From Strongyloides papillosus (lineage: Eukaryota; Nematoda; Chromadorea; Rhabditida; Strongyloididae), in assembly GCA_005656395.1 (NCBI GenBank), contig SRSI01000028.1:2108001-2172000 (forward strand): a stretch of 64,000 bases of DNA, given 5' to 3'. The translations under genes and the position numbers were made by a program. This document shows, piece after piece, positions 51,811-64,000 of the stretch (the first letter of the stretch is position 1; every line of letters begins with the position of its first letter). Below the pieces are notes generated by a model, which saw only the letters and a list, made by a program, of their open reading frames with translations, did no database searches and was not told the origin of the DNA.

Positions 51811-51991
51811 AATTATCCTGGAGGATTGCTGCAAATCGAGGATCTTTTAAATAATGATAGGGTAAATTGGCACACCTATATAAAGCTAATGATAGTGCTT
51901 GTTGATTTTCATGATTCATTAGTGTTTGACAATGTGATGGAAAGTTAGAATAATGTTCATGTCGACGATATTGTTGTTGTGGTTTTGTCAT
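51811..51991 (-). CDS. K2P alternative first exon 4
   Basis: ATG at 51991, 60 codons plus one base, strong GTGAGT donor, phase 1. The product begins MTKPQQQYRRHEHYSNF and contains SLALYRCANLPYHYLKDPRF. It is unrelated in sequence to the other first exons but joins the same acceptor in frame. Confidence 0.55.
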
Positions 51992-53013
51992 TATACACCG
52001 ATTCTGGAAAAAACACTATTTTTTACCAAATTCCACGAATATTCATGATTTTAAATATGATATTTGTAATGTTATTAATGGATAGATACTTTTAGTAGGA
52101 TAAAAAAAGTCAAAATAATTATTATTCAAATAGTAGGATAAAAGGATTTAAAAATATATGGAAATAAATAAATCATATAATAATTTATCATGACTGATAC
52201 TACTACTCTTTTTTTTTACATAATTCAGTTCTACATCTCATCAAAGAGATGAAAATTTTTTAAAAAAAAAGTTCTTTCTTAAAAATAATAAATATTAAAA
52301 AATAAGAAGAAAATATTATTGTATTTAAAAACTTAGTAAATCATCTTTCCTTTTTTATAATCCTTCTAAAAATTAACTTTTTTAGAAGACAGAATCTTAA
52401 TAAAATATAAACTTATGAATGCATGTCTTTATCAAAATGATAAAATATTTGTACTTTCAATTGTTAAAGTAAATAAATATTACGAATAAAAATAATTTCA
52501 TTTCAAATGTTCATTCTAAAAATATCCATATACATAAAAATATAATATATTTAATACTTCTATGGATATGCCGTTATAGTGATTGATGGTGGACACATTA
52601 AAAAATCATTAAACTGCTACAAGCGTATTACTATATCTTTCAAACGTAATGAAGCATTAACTCGTAATCTTTATAAATTTTATATATGGAAAATGCGTAA
52701 TGAAGGAAATGGATAAGAAAATTGATAAAAGTGACTCACAGTGATAATCATAAAACCGTAATTTTATGCTTTTTAAACTTATAACATAAGTTAACAATTA
52801 ATTAAATAGATGGTGGTTGGTGAGAATATATATTTATATAATTGAAAAAGTTAATGAATTTAATGAAAAAATACATATTAAATTGTTATATGTGACAAAG
52901 AAAGAACAAAAATACACATGGTTGAAATGAAATATTATATGGACAATTCCATTTTTATTATATATTTCAATTGTATGAATTTTGATAAAGCAAAACTTTT
53001 CAATTAAACTTAC

Positions 53014-53329
53014 TTTTAAATGTTACACTACTTTTGTGAATTGAAGCAATTGTTGAATGTTTATGAGTTGTGGTTGGAATAACTGAATATTTATGAATTG
53101 GTACATTTACAGAATATTTTTTTCCATAATCTTTTCCTTGATACATTAAATTTTCATTACCACTATTTCCATAAAAGATTGAAGGCGATCTACCGTCACT
53201 AATTCGTAATTGACATCCTGGTGTACTGAATTTCCTAGGGTTCTCTAAGTAAACGTAAGAAGGTATAGATATGGAAACATTATGTTTATAATGCTCAGTC
53301 ATTAAATGAGCCGATACTGATTGTAACAT
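53014..53329 (-). CDS. K2P alternative first exon 5
   Basis: ATG at 53329, 105 codons plus one base, strong GTAAGT donor, phase 1. The product is polar and Ser/His/Tyr-rich, with a Lys-His-Ser-like periodicity near the end (IHKYSVIPTTTHKHSTIASI). I recognise no domain. Confidence 0.55.
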
Positions 53330-54046
53330 TTTTATTTTTCTTAGTTTTTTTTATATTTCCTATATTTTTTTTACTATTAAAAATATTATATTCACTCAAT
53401 ATTTGTATAATTATATATTTTTGAGATTTATAAATATTCATAAATATTATTTATATTCTTCTTAAATATTTAAAAGTTTTACAGTAGACAAAGTTATTAA
53501 ATATTATTCCTCCAATTTTAGTATAAAATTCTAATAAAAAAATAACTCTATTTTAAAATATATTTATGCAAAATATATTTATGAAAATAAAATATTTTAT
53601 TAAAATATATATATATATAATATTTCTAGAATTAGAAACAATTAAAAGTATTACTTTTATAGAAGAAAATTGAAATACCAAAATATATATATCAAAGTTA
53701 TTTTTTTATCTTTATCTAAGAAATGTTAGTAGATTTGTGAAAGTATCCTCTTGAAAGTTATCAAATATGGATATATATGGTTTAAACGACATTCATTCTT
53801 CTCTTAGCGACTTTAACTTTGTTTATGGAAACTATAATATATTTAAGAATGTTAAAATTTTTAAAATTTATGCATGATAGTTATTAGCTATTTGTAGCTT
53901 TTATTATTCAAATTTTGTATCTTATCTTAATATAATGATGAAGAATATTTATCTTAATGGGATTTTTTTTTATTTTATTACCCAGTTAACAAAAATGAAT
54001 ACATAGGATAAGAAATATTATTGTAAAGTGTTTTGGGAAAACTTAC

Positions 54047-54173
54047 TTTGAACAAATGTTCTCCTAAAGCTTGATCTTAACTTTCCTTCACTATCAACAG
54101 TTACAACATTATCAAAATAGAATGAATTTTTGAAGGTAGAACGATATCCAGCAAAACTACGCTGCATAGACAT
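54047..54173 (-). CDS. K2P alternative first exon 6 (most distal)
   Basis: ATG at 54173 (a second in-frame ATG is two codons later), 42 codons plus one base, strong GTAAGT donor, phase 1. It encodes MSMQRSFAGYRSTFKNSFYF and a basic end (RSSFRRTFVQ). A transcript from here to the channel core would span more than 9 kb. Confidence 0.5.
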
Positions 54174-57100
54174 ATTTATGTCTACTATACTTATATTTAT
54201 TTTCCGTTGTTTAGAAATAAATATATATAAAAATAAGAAATAATAATTTATCAAAAAAAAAAGAATTATGAAGATTATGATGAAAATATAGACAAAATCT
54301 GTTTATACAAATGACTTGAACTTGGACTAGTAAATTTTAAACAAATATGTAAACAAAATTATGCCAATGTATCTTTTTCTTCATTTTTGATTTTAACATA
54401 AAACATTTGTTTTTACATCTTATTTCCATTATGTCAACATATTTATATATATCTATATTTTATTACTAGATAAAATTCCAGAAGTTTGTTAATAAACTAT
54501 AATTCTATCCATAAATGATTATTTTTGTTTAACAGACAAAAATTTTAAGAGTAAATATTATGATTTTCATGATTAAAATAGTTAAAAACTAATTTGTTTA
54601 TTTTTACTTTTTAACAATATATGCAAACTTTCTTTATTTATTTTTTTTATAAAAAAAAGAAGGCAGTATGTTTTAAAGATTTCAAAATATTCTAGGAAAG
54701 AAGACAAAAAAATCATTGTAAAAAAAGGATGATGTTTTTGAGTTAATTGACGATAAAATTAATTTTTATCCCAAGAATAATCGAATTTTTTTGTCAAGAA
54801 AAAAGTTATTGAAATTGAATTATAATTATTTCAACATATATATTATTTTGCTTCTGTTACACTATCAAAAACATTAATTGACATTTTTATTTATTAAATC
54901 AAAAGGAGAAATTAACTTTTAACTTTAATTACATTTAAAATAAAAACATTTATATTTAGACTATAGAAAATCACAAGCTGTTTCTTATAAGATTTATAGC
55001 TTATAATAACTACTAAAAGTCATTTTTTGTTTGTTCCGTAAAGACATTAATTTAGTATATTATAAACGATGTTCATCTTATTTATAATATTGAACCTGTC
55101 CAAATGAAACTTTTTTATCATAAAATAGTGGTAGTATCTCGCTATAAAGCTTCAACAACACCATATTGCCTGATAGTAAAAAAAGGAGGTGAATGGAGAG
55201 ATGAATGAAGGGAAATAATATAGATTATCAATAACTTTTATTTTATTTATTATTTTTTTTAAATAAAAATAACTAAGCCATGTTAAGTGGAAAAATTCAA
55301 ATTTCATATTCTGACGCATCTGTAGAGGATAACATATTCATAAGCAATAACGCAATTTGTGAATAGGAATGTAATGAAAAAAATAAATCAATCACCTCTA
55401 TTTGTATGTATTCATTTATGTTTAACAATAAATATTTTTGTAAAACTTAAAGATAAAAAGATTGACATATAACAATGCATGATCAATCAAAAGTATGTAT
55501 ATGTAATTGAAGAAATATTATGTACTGTTTTATTATCTTAATACTAGGAATCCAAAATAAATGCTAATAATATAGTGGGGTAAAAAAAATATAACCACAT
55601 CGTTAACTGTAAATAGCAGTTAATGTTCAAATTTTTGTGATCATTTTAATATGTATCATTACACTCGTTACGTAATTTGACACTTATAATCAAATGATTG
55701 TGTATGTAGGGTTAATATTGTTCGTTGATACTAATATATACATAATTATATATTAAGAAGATAAAAGAAAAATCATGTACTACTTATTTGATGATAAGAA
55801 TGAACGATAAAATTATTTGAAGATATTTTTATCTTTAAGTGAACAAAAATCAATTATATTTTGTTTGTAAAAACTAAATAAACTTGTAAATATAATTTAC
55901 TCTCCTACTTTTAACATCTTCCTTTGGCAATGTGCATTTTTGATAAGAAATTATCAAGTAACAATTATTCTATCGAGAAATAGTTGTAATCAGAAGTATA
56001 AAAATGAATAATAAGAGTGTAAATTACTACGAGACTACAAACGTCTGCCACAAATGATAAGTTAGTTAGGATAAGAAAATCATATAGAAAAAAAAGAATG
56101 ATTATTTTGATTGTTTTCTGACCATAAAACATTTAAAAAAAGATTAATAATATAAAAATTAACATAAAAAGGTATTTTTAATCATCTTTTAACTATAATT
56201 GTTACATTTCCAAATGAAAAATTAAAAATTTATTTATTGTCACAGGCGTATATATGTATATATACATCATTTCACAACATTCTCTGCATTCGATGATTAT
56301 TTTTTTTATAATTTAAGAAATACAATAACATGAACGATAATCATTCAATTTGCTTCATGGAATTCCTTTCTTGTAAGTGTAATTTTTCCTCTTTTCGCAA
56401 TATTATTAAAATAGCGCCACATAATATTATTTTACAATTAAATTTATATAATATATTTGATGTTAAACATTTAATAAGAACAAACACTTAATATGCATGT
56501 ATGAGACTTTTCCACGTTGTTTAATATTATTGTTCTTAAAATAATAATATAATAAAAAAATTTATTTTTGCTTCAAATTTCACCTTAAGCATTTTTATTG
56601 TACTATTTGATTGCTCCCGAAAAATTATGACGGTAATCATATTAAAGAACATTTATTCTCAATGTAGACATAGTGTCAATTGTTGTTTTATTATAAAAAT
56701 TATTTTCGCAAATAGATATGTATATATGTTCTTTTGTAAGTTTTGAAATTTTTTTATTAAAATTAAAAGCCTAGTAACAGGTGTAGAAGTCAACATAAGC
56801 AATACCGTTAAACAATTTAGTCACATTTAAACAGCTGATAGAAAACTATTGTAACGATTATTTCTACTCCTTCTCTGAATATACATACACTGATTATGCC
56901 ATTTTGATATGTGTAATCGCAATTGATGAAGTCTTATTTCAGTCGTGTAAAAATATTGGAAAATATAACGATTGTGAATGTCATTTTATTAATACCATTT
57001 TTCACACTCAGTCTAGTTAACTTCTAAATACAAACAATGAAGCGTTCTTACTGGTGACTGAGAACGCAGTTAATTTTACCGTTAAATGGCATATCATGCA

Positions 57101-60100
57101 AACTATTAAATTACTATCTGTATTGTTACCTATACTCATTACTTTCTTTTTTTTCCAACTGATATTCATAATATTTTCACATACTATTGTAAAAATATTT
57201 TTTTTACACATATTACCATATATGTATCATTCTCGACTTCTCTTTTATTATTTCTAAATATATATAATTTTAATTAACTACTGAAAATTCCTAATTATTA
57301 TTTACTTTTTCTACTAAAAAATTTAGACACACTCATACATTTGCTTTTATTTATCAAAAAAATGAGGAAAAAATTAGATGAAACATATAATAAGTAAGAA
57401 ATTAAATAAAAATTCCCAGTCTACAAGTGATAAAAATTTTTTTTATGATTGTTTAAAAAATATTTATAAATAATTGTATCGTCTTATTGGTATTATATCG
57501 CGTTATTGCATATATTTTATTTAATAGCTCACCAACTTGACAATGTCTTTAACTTTTTAAATTGTTGTGTTATTACACATCTTTTAAATAATCATTTTTT
57601 CTAATTAGATAATATGACTGTTTGGTGTAGTAAAATAAAAGATATAACATGGGGAAGGAGAAACAAATATATTATAAAATTCTTTGTAAGTATTTTAAAA
57701 ATCATTTTATATAAAAATGATTTACATGCTACCTCATTTTTATAAAAATATAAATGTACCAGGATAGATTGTTACATTTAATAACAATAATAATAATAAT
57801 AACAATATGTAAAGTACATTCGATTTCTTAAGACAATAATTTATATTGTAAAAAATCAACTTTAAAACAAATTGTCTATTGTTTCATGTATCTCCCCGTC
57901 CGTTGATCATCAGCGTTCCATCTTATTACCAACTTTTAGTATTCACTTCTTTTTTTCTTTTAATATTTTTCCAATCTATTCCTCATTCTATAATCCTATC
58001 ATATAAGCGCGTTTCATTATACACATACATTTTTCCTACTAAACGACAGTTGAAGGCTAACTTATTCGTGTCTGAAGCTGATTGTTAGTATCTTACGTTT
58101 CTTCCGTAATGCTAACAACATTTGAATGGTTTTTTTCCAAGATAATGACTTAAAAAAATCTCTCGTTCTACTTAAAATAATTTGTATTTTCAAGGATTTT
58201 TATCCTCATTCATTGAATGATTCTTAAAAATATAATGTGTGAATATATATATAAGTTAAATCTTCTTATAGGTTTATTGTGTATTCATAATGTTTAAAGA
58301 ATAACCCTCATTTCCCGAATGTTTTTAATTTTTTAACAGTCTTAAAAAATACTAAAAAATCAAATTAACATTGAAATAGGAGAGATGTAAGTTTTTTGTT
58401 GTACTTTTTATTCGATTCATGACGTCACCCAGACGGTTTCAATAATAATTTTCTAAATTACATCACACCATTTTAAGAGCGTATTTTATTTTCTATATTT
58501 CACTATCACTATTGTTCTCGCTTACTATAAATGATTTTAGACACATATAAGTTCTAGAAAAATTTGTATCTTACGCAAGTTGTTGCGCATTCAAACGTAA
58601 ATGTACTTTATATTTTCAGGCACTATTTTTGTAATCTAATAATAGTATACTTTTAATTGAAATGTTAGAAAAATTGACATGTTATATTCCTCATTTTGAT
58701 ATAATAAATATAATATTTATTTTTATTTAATATTATATTTTAATGACAGTGTATTAAAATCATTTATTATTGTCCCATGACTAATTGTTTTTATTACTAC
58801 ATACAAATATGATGATTCTATATTTTAATTTGTTACAATTTCAAAATTTATATTCAAAAATATTTTACGTCCATTTTTCCCATGAATTAAAAAAAAATAG
58901 TCACAGTTTACACTAGATATTTTTCTTCAAACCATTCAAAAGTAATCATTTTTACAGTCCTATTCCTATTATCTTATAAATTTTGTTTTAATTTACAGGA
59001 ATGATTGAAATATTATATATATATTATACATTCTTCTATCACCTTTATAAAATTTTATTAAAAATAATTCTATCTTACATAAATTTTATACCTTGATATT
59101 TTTTATCGCAACAATTGTCTACTTAACAAAATTTATTTGACACAGTATTTTTATCTCTTTATAAACTTATAATTTAACAATACTTATCATGTATAAATTG
59201 TAATGTTACACTTTTATTTTATTATTAATAATTATAATTATTATTAAAAAAATATTAAAAAAAAGGTAACATAAAACTTTTATAAATAACTATAAAAAAG
59301 GGAATAAATGTTATAATCTTTTATAAACATAAGTTCTTATTTTTAAAAATAAATCACAATTTTTAAAAAAGTGTATACGCTAATAATAGTAAGTGGATAG
59401 AAAAAGAATTTCTAAAGTCGAGGTATTTCATTTTCTCTTGTAATTTATCTGTCTTATCACTTATTAAGTCGTATTATGTTGTTATTGCAGCTGCCTGCTA
59501 ATACGCCATATTTTGTACTTTATTATCTCACCTCTGACATTAAAGGATACATTGCATTTTGATATAAATATTACTGAGTAATTAGCAAAACTTACTAAAG
59601 CATACCTACAAATGAAGCAATTATTAAATTGCAAACATCAACGAACACAGGTGCAAGAATAAATATTAATTATCATTTATATTTGCTTCCTATATATATG
59701 ATTTCTTTTCGTTCGTTTAAAACCTTCTTTCAATTATACCTTTAGGGAATTAAGAAATAATACTTCTTTTTGCAGAAATCCTTTGGGTTGTTTTAAATGA
59801 AATTTGTATACACCCATTTTTTAAAATTGATGCTTTCCTCCGTTATCTTTACCTTTTATTATAAAATATATACATAATTAGTAAACACATCCTGTAGTAT
59901 TCATTAAATTTAATAACAAAATTTATCTTTTACAATTTTTTTTTTGCATTTATCCTTTCTACTTATGAAAGATTGTTAAGAAATCCTAAGAACTCTTCTA
60001 ATGAGGTTGCTTTTGTTTATAATTTTTATATTTAATAATATTTAAGCTTATGAACATTATACGTCGCAAATTAACCACACCCATTTGTAACGTTATGCGT

Positions 60101-60189
60101 ATTTTTCATTCTAGATTGGATAAAGTTCATGATTGCAATATTATTACTATAAAGTTAAACAACTTTTTATAGGTGGTTTGCCTTTCTCT
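54174..60189. other. Intergenic between K2P first exons and the Capicua-like gene
   Basis: About 6 kb of AT-rich DNA between divergent genes, with no supported gene. One further weak first-exon candidate for the K2P gene lies at 57052-57139 on the minus strand, and an exact TGACGTCA at 58420. Open frames at 57054 and 57879 on the plus strand show no domain. Confidence 0.45.
58420..58427. promoter_or_regulatory. Perfect CRE/ATF-type octamer TGACGTCA
   Basis: An exact palindromic TGACGTCA in an AT-rich spacer where G and C are rare, about 1.8 kb upstream of the Capicua-like gene and 4.2 kb upstream of the distal K2P exon. CREB/ATF bZIP factors bind this sequence. Function here is an inference from the motif only. 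Confidence 0.3.
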
Positions 60190-62498
60190 ATGCATAAGCA
60201 TAGGATAATTAATTTAATGTATACTGCTTCAATGGATACCTCAAAAGATTATTCCGCTATGGGATTAAATAAGCCTCCAACCTCTGATAGAACATCTTCA
60301 CAAAATTTCGAGGTAGATGGAACAGAACCATCTCCAACAGATGAGCTAAATTTTGAGAGTGGTATTATACAAATGCCTTTGTCAGTTGACTTACACCATA
60401 TCCATCAAGAAAATTTAATTAACAACTGTAATAGTGGACAGGGTATGTTATTTTCATAAAATATTTTTCATATTTATTTTTTTCTATAAACATACTTATT
60501 TATTATTTTTTTTAACTCACTACTATATTTACTGTAGAAAGTTTTGAAGCTGATTCTGATAAAACATCTTATCATATGCCATCAGTACTTGATGATTGGT
60601 CTGGAACTAATGTAATTGCCAAAATTTCAAAAAATCCAGTGATTTACCAATGTGGTGTGATTGACAATATTACGGAGGATAACGATGTCGTCGTCAAGGT
60701 TTGTTTTTATATACACTTATTATTACTTTTTTTTAAATTTTATATAAGCTATAATCCCCTTTTTTTTATTTAGTTTGATGATGGTAAAATAATAACTTAT
60801 GATAATGTCTTAAAACAAGGCTACGAGTTTACGGATATCGTACCTGATTGTGTTCCATCACTTGAAAATGTAAGATGCCTTTTATTTTATAGTTTTTTTT
60901 CTTTTAATATAGTAAAATGATAAGGTATTAATTTAATTTGTTTTTTTTAACTATTACAGATTACAGTAAATAAAAAAGTCCTAATACGACAAAATATGAA
61001 TGAAAAATTATTTAAAACTGGAACAGTATTATCTGTTCATTGTAAACCTTCAATCAGTATTAATGTTGTTTGGAAGACAGATGAAAACGAGGTAAAAGAA
61101 ATAAGTTTATCTAGAGGTAATGTCAGGGCATTGAAACCACCATGGTATATGGATATTTACTCACAAACATCTTCTGCAAATGATAACTCTATTAAGCTTG
61201 AAAATATATCGTCTGGTACTGAAATTAATAATAATGAGTCTTTATTGTTGTCACTTCCACCTTTATTTAATTTTACTAATACTGCGTTAAAAGATATTGT
61301 GAAAGAGAAAGATGAAATGGGCTCATCAGCAACATCCACAAAGAATGTTGTAACTTCACAAACATTCGACAAAGATAGAAATAAAGGAGATGGATCTTTG
61401 CAACTTGATATTGTCTCTCCAACAACTTGTAATGATTATATGCAGGTAAGTGTTAAAAAAAATAATAATACTATAATTTAATAATTAAAACATACATAGA
61501 AATATAAAAAAGGGGAAGTAATTACGACTCCAGGTGGAATTAGAAAAAAATTTAATGGTAAGCAGTGGAGAAGACTTTGCTCTAAAGATGGATGTAGTAA
61601 AGAAAGTCAAAGAAGAGGATATTGTTCTAGGCATTTATCTAAAGGCAGGTTAAATTTAACGAGACTTGAAACTCATCAAACCATTCCAATACCAAATGAA
61701 CAAAATTTACTAGGTATTCCACAGCCATTAGCAAGTGCCCCAGGAGGGTTATTTAATTGGAGTACCAATGGTGGTAGAAATATTCCCGTTACAATACCTA
61801 GAATTAATATACCAACACAGTTACCTCATACACAAGGACTTCGAATTGGTGGTGGTGGTGGTCCTTCAGTTACACCAACAGGGCATAAGTCGCAATTGGA
61901 TAATTGGATATCATCAATTACCTCACCATTATTTGGAGATTTATTTCCTCCAACAAAAATTGATTCAGGTTTGGGTATGATTAAAGAACTCCGAAAAACG
62001 TCGCTTCCAAACTTAACAGGGAACAATAATCAATTTTTTGGTCAGGGACCACATATTAATTCCTTTATTTTCAATAATAATAATAATCATCTTCAAAATT
62101 TTAGAATTTCAAGAGATAATACCATAACTACAACAACACCCACAACTACAGCTAACAATATTTTAGAATCATTTACCTCTGATGGATTAAAAATGAATAA
62201 TCAAAGACAACAACAAACGGATTCGCAAATAGTACCTATGGATTTATCAACTTCCAATCCATTTATTAATCCATTACAATTATTACCATTTTTAAAGCTT
62301 CCTTCATTTGATTTCTCAGCACATCCTTTATTTTCAAGTATTAAAAAGGAAGGACAAATTTCAAGAAGTGAAATAAACAATTCTAATTCAAATACTCAAG
62401 GTAGTAACATTGATAAAGAGAAAGATATATCAACAAGAAGTTTACATGAAAAAATATGCAATTCTACGTCATATAATACTTCCTCTAGTAACAAATGA
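60190..62498 (+). CDS. Capicua-like regulator lacking an HMG box
   Basis: Five exons (60190-60442, 60538-60698, 60774-60869, 60960-61445, 61500-62498), all in phase, give 664 residues. The start is the ATG at 60190, 18 nt after a TTTTTATAG acceptor that suggests trans-splicing. Residues about 100-280 form a Tudor-like region ([52 protein letters not shown]) like the DUF4819 block of Capicua. At 350-379 is a C-x4-C-x9-C-x2-H motif (C359, C364, C374, H377) in the context [10 protein letters not shown] and [13 protein letters not shown], which I associate with Capicua. The C-terminal 285 residues are low-complexity and carry PMDLS (578-582), a CtBP-type PxDLS motif. No HMG box is found before the stop. 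A nuclear repressor role is inferred. Confidence 0.75.
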
Positions 62499-64000
62499 AA
62501 GATTTCTTTTATCTCATCTTATTTCACATAATATTTACGTAACATATATATATTGAAAAAACATTTTAGAATATATCTATTCAAAGATATATATATACAT
62601 ATATTATTCTGCCATCATATGATTATACTTTTTTTTATTATGTTTATTATTAAATAGTATGAAATTTTTTAAACAATTTGAGTAAAAATTCTTAAAAAAG
62701 TAAAAATTTTAAATATCATTTCATGCATCATAATGAGTAAATGTGCTAATATACAACATTTAGCTATAATGAGGCACATGGTTGCCATATAATAATTATA
62801 CACAATAATTTTAAACTTATATATTTAGATGGGATAAAAAAAAGTTAAGTATGAATATTCAAATATTTTTGTCCATTGGAGAGAGAGAGTGGAAATCAAT
62901 ATATAAGAATGATGAGTAAAAAATTATATATAATAATAATAATATTTTATTATTTATCATATTTAAAATTGTATAAAATTAACATAAGTTGAATTATTTG
63001 ATCTTTTGTACAAAGAAATATTCAAAGCACATTTTATGTTAAAAGTAATAAGAGTCATACTATATTTTTGTACAATTCTTGATACCATCCATGTATTTGT
63101 TTTTAATAATTTTTGATTAATATACATAGTTATTAGTAGATGTATGGAAAAAACTTAGTCAGAAGGTTTTTGTTGATAAATGTATGAAAGAATATTTTTG
63201 ATTAAAAAAACGTCTAAATATATATATATTCATAAATTGAGGTATTTCTTTCAATCTTGTTTCCTTTTTTAAGAATGATATCATATTATATTCATTATAA
63301 ATTTTTTAAGTGACAATTTTTATTCCATATATATAATAACATATATATTTTTAGATATATACATATAAATTATTTAGTTATTATAAACGTTTATGAAGAC
63401 TTTTTTTATAATTACCTGTAAAATTATAATTTATATTTTAATTAATACTTATTTATGCTAATGAAAGTGATATAGTGTAAATTTATTGAATACTGTTTAT
63501 TTTTTGCCAATTTCCATCAATCTAATAATTTATTTACCATAAAATATTTATGAACTGAATAAGAGAGGTTTAGTAAGAACATTTTTATTTCATTAATATT
63601 AAACATTTTCATAAATTAAAAGCAATTTTCTATTCATTTATAAAAAATAAAAGTACCATTTCTTTATATATTTTTGTAAGTTTTTTATATATATTTATAA
63701 ATTTAAAAATTTGCTCTTAAAATAATGATTGATTGTGAAATTTGATTGTATCATTTTTAAAAACTTGCTTTAATTGAATTACATTTAAAATAAAGATACT
63801 TTCATAAAGGGTTTTGTTTTATAAAATTTTAATATTTTTTAATACATATATCTATTCATTTTTATTTTTTATTTTTACTTTCATTAAACATAACAAATTA
63901 AAAGATTTACATTTTATATTTCAAAAAAAGTTGTGTATAATATGACAAGGGAACAGAAACCATAATGATCATTCAATTTATTAATATTTTCTTTTCTTTG
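62499..64000. other. AT-rich spacer at the window end
   Basis: I see no gene. It includes the 3' region of the Capicua-like gene and simple AT-rich and TA-rich runs. Confidence 0.5.

Noticed and set aside
57052..57139. Possible seventh K2P first exon (29 codons plus one base, GTAAGA donor, phase 1, minus strand)
   Set aside because: The phase and donor fit, but the peptide is short, the composition is close to background and a longer plus-strand frame overlaps it. The evidence is too weak for a feature.
1..64000. tRNA, rRNA and spliced-leader RNA genes, and known conserved microRNAs such as let-7 and lin-4
   Set aside because: I looked for box B-like GGTTCGAATCC, SL1-like sequence and the well-known microRNA seeds by eye on the plus strand and found none. 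A covariance-model scan would be decisive.

Overview
This 64 kb window is nuclear DNA from a nematode. It is very AT-rich, with long runs of A and T. Its genes are broken by short introns (about 45-70 nt) with GTAAGT/GTATGT-like donors and TTTTAG/TTTCAG acceptors. Several first coding exons begin a few bases after an acceptor-like AG, as expected for spliced-leader trans-splicing. The gene content is also nematode-like: a two-DM-domain mab-3 relative, a TWK potassium channel, an AIN-type GW182 protein, a dhs-28-type peroxisomal enzyme and serpentine receptors. AT content and gene style point to a Strongyloides-like (clade IV) worm; that is an inference. Exon models were built by hand from splice signals and reading-frame phase and were not checked against transcripts.

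Left part (0-18 kb). Two neighbouring plus-strand genes (415-4091 and 5295-5840) share an SH3-like module plus a conserved C-terminal tail. A minus-strand voltage-gated K+ channel follows (6146-7694), then a serpentine receptor (10551-11624), a small uncertain membrane ORF (12062) and a five-exon dhs-28-like gene (12702-14258) encoding a short-chain dehydrogenase fused to an SCP2 domain and ending in SKL. Beyond it lie a patch of less AT-rich, decayed tandem repeats of about 127 bp (15.93-16.83 kb) and a wrecked srg/srv-like receptor pseudogene (17.55-18.23 kb, minus strand).

Middle part (18-41 kb). About 9 kb with no recognisable gene is followed by an FGD-type Rho GEF (27112-29724), a GILT-type thiol reductase (31338-32198), a mab-3-like gene (32711-34122, minus strand) and an AIN-1/GW182-like gene (38139-40191).

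Right part (41-64 kb). A minus-strand TWK/K2P channel has its channel core at 44795-46167. Upstream of a shared linker exon (47288-47433) lie six candidate alternative first exons over about 6.6 kb. Each starts with ATG and ends at a phase-1 donor, so the locus looks built to give one pore many cytoplasmic N-termini. The last gene (60190-62498) resembles the N-terminal half of Capicua but has no HMG box. The genes do not form one pathway; the window is an ordinary chromosomal segment with two ion channels, transcription and small-RNA regulators and metabolic enzymes.
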